In this document: positions 5,351-6,530 of the stretch, one piece after another
How the letters are laid out: each line of letters opens with the position of its first letter
Position numbering within the stretch: position 1 is the stretch's first letter
Assembly: GCA_029288115.1 (NCBI GenBank)
Contig: JARFPV010000188.1
Coordinates: 1-6,530 of the forward strand
Origin: Akkermansiaceae bacterium
Lineage (GTDB): Bacteria > Verrucomicrobiota > Verrucomicrobiia > Verrucomicrobiales > Akkermansiaceae
Length of the DNA stretch: 6,530 nt
Direction: 5' to 3'
Notes under the pieces: model-generated
Databases searched by the model: none
What the model was told of the DNA's origin: nothing
Seen by the model: the letters and a program-made list of their open reading frames with translations, nothing else
Made by a program: the position numbers and the translations under genes

Positions 5351-6530
5351 ATGAGTAATCATCCATTTATTGCTGCCGACTACCACATCAAGTGGGACTC
5401 TTTGACCCCTGAGCACATTGAGCCGGATATTGATGCTGCGCTTGAGATATCAGAGAAGAATCTCGAGGCGATCCGTCAGCTTGCTGATGAGGCACTGACA
5501 TACGAAAACACCTTTGCTGCGCTCGAGTCAGCCACCGAGGATCTTGAGCGTGCCTGGGGAAAGATCAATCACCTGGATTCCGTGATGAATAGTGATGATC
5601 TGCGCGCCGGTCTGAATGCCGTGTTGCCGCGTGTGACTGCATTCTATGCTTCCATTTCACTTGATGCCGCGATCTGGGCAAAATTAAAGGCGTTTGCCGA
5701 TTCGCCTGCAGCAGCGGAGCTTGATGCCACCCGTCAGCGATTTGTCGAGGAAACCTGCGCGGACTTTATCCAATCGGGCGCTGACCTGCCAGATGACAAG
5801 AAGTCCCGCGTCGCGGAAATCCAGAGTCGGCTTTCTGAAATTACCCAGAAATACAGCGAGAATGTGTTAGATTCGACCAATGCCTGGGAGCTTGTGGTTG
5901 ATGACGAGTCACGTCTTGCCGGGTTGCCGGCTTCCGCCATGGCTGCGGCTGCAGAAGACGCCAAGGCGCATGGGCATGAGGGGAAGTGGAGGTTTACTTT
6001 GCAATACCCATCAATGGCCCCGGTTCTCCAACATGCCGATGACGAGTCGTTCCGGAAGGAAATCTGGGAGGCAAGTTGCACAGTTGGGTATGGTGGAGAT
6101 TACGATAATACCGACCTCATTTGGGAAATTCTCAAATTACGTCAGGAGAAGGCAGGGTTGTTAGGGTTTGAAAATTTTGCCGATCTTACCTTGGCACGCC
6201 GAATGGCTGGGAGTGGATCCACTGCGATGCAGTTTACCGAGGATCTGCATGACAAGATTGTTGGTCAGTTCAATGGTGATACGCAGGATCTGCAGGCCTG
6301 GAAGGCGAAGCAGATTGGTGGTGAGCCCGCCCTGCTTGAGCCATGGGAGACCGGCTATTGGGCGGAGAAACGGCGCAAGGCGGAGTATGATTTTGATGAT
6401 GAGGAACTGCGTCCGTACTTCCCCCTCAACAGCGTGATGGACGGGATGTTCGGTATCGTGACCAAGATTTTTGGTGTTCGCATTGAGGAAAAAGAAACCG
6501 TTGCAAACGGTGGCGATATCCAAACGTGGC
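5351..6530 (+). CDS. prlC: Oligopeptidase A (M3 family), N-terminal part
   Basis: The frame opens with the ATG at 5351, five bases after the UDG stop, and is still open at the window end: 393 residues plus one base. The sequence follows E. coli oligopeptidase A (PrlC/OpdA) throughout: LTPEHIEPDIDAAL (18-31), a helical region with INHLDSVMNSDDLR (72-85), YSENVLDSTNAWELVVDDE (168-186), AGLPASAMAAAAEDA (190-204), LLGFENFADLTLARRMA (270-286), and DEELRPYFPLNSVMDGMF (350-367). M3 peptidases are zinc metallo-oligopeptidases of the cytosol that degrade short peptides, including cleaved signal peptides. The catalytic HExxH, expected near residue 470, is beyond the window, so activity cannot be judged. 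No Shine-Dalgarno is visible in the five-base gap, so translation may be coupled to the UDG gene. Confidence 0.94.
   Translation, partial: MSNHPFIAADYHIKWDSLTPEHIEPDIDAALEISEKNLEAIRQLADEALTYENTFAALESATEDLERAWGKINHLDSVMNSDDLRAGLNAVLPRVTAFYASISLDAAIWAKLKAFADSPAAAELDATRQRFVEETCADFIQSGADLPDDKKSRVAEIQSRLSEITQKYSENVLDSTNAWELVVDDESRLAGLPASAMAAAAEDAKAHGHEGKWRFTLQYPSMAPVLQHADDESFRKEIWEASCTVGYGGDYDNTDLIWEILKLRQEKAGLLGFENFADLTLARRMAGSGSTAMQFTEDLHDKIVGQFNGDTQDLQAWKAKQIGGEPALLEPWETGYWAEKRRKAEYDFDDEELRPYFPLNSVMDGMFGIVTKIFGVRIEEKETVANGGDIQTW

Noticed and set aside
6161..6523. Minus-strand 120-codon frame at the right end
   Set aside because: Antisense to the oligopeptidase A frame, which matches its family along the whole length.
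55..6530. CRISPR array, tRNA/rRNA, IS element or prophage
   Set aside because: Looked for regular repeats, terminal inverted repeats, cloverleaf-type sequences and transposase or integrase motifs; none seen.

Overview
The window looks like the end of a draft (probably metagenomic or short-read) contig. Bases 1-54 are an untrimmed Illumina Nextera i7 adapter with a 10-base index, so biological sequence starts at about 55. The remaining DNA is a mid-GC chromosomal region of a Gram-negative-type bacterium. The gene complement and style (RseP, an entericidin-type lipoprotein, an anchored two-PDZ HtrA protease, a secreted TPR/Lon-fold protein, a family-4-like UDG, an oligopeptidase A, and mostly no clear Shine-Dalgarno sites) suggest Verrucomicrobiota or a close PVC relative. 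That assignment is inference, not proof.

Layout: (i) 55-242, minus, the N-terminal 62 residues of the intramembrane protease RseP, cut by the adapter/contig end. (ii) 418-630, plus, a 70-residue entericidin-like lipoprotein, divergent from rseP. (iii) 656-2164, minus, a 502-residue membrane-anchored HtrA/Deg serine protease with two PDZ domains. (iv) 2165-2530, a gap holding a possible small secreted four-cysteine protein (2288-2518, plus) and overlapping hairpins. (v) 2531-4369, minus, a secreted or periplasmic protein with a TPR-like segment and a divergent Lon-protease-like (S16) fold, in DNA of lower GC than its flanks. (vi) 4473-5345, plus, a uracil-DNA glycosylase of family-4 type that appears to have lost most Fe-S ligand cysteines. 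(vii) 5351 to the end, plus, the first 393 residues of an M3 oligopeptidase A (PrlC), five bases after the UDG stop and cut by the window end before the zinc motif.

Functionally, the left half is about envelope quality control: RseP, an anchored Deg protease and a small lipoprotein sit together, resembling the parts of a regulated-intramembrane-proteolysis stress pathway, although no sigma/anti-sigma gene is visible. The right half pairs DNA repair (UDG) with cytosolic peptide turnover (PrlC) in a probable two-gene operon. The most notable items are the Lon-fold secreted protein, the cysteine-poor UDG and the small cysteine-containing ORF. I see no CRISPR array, tRNA, rRNA, transposase or integrase.
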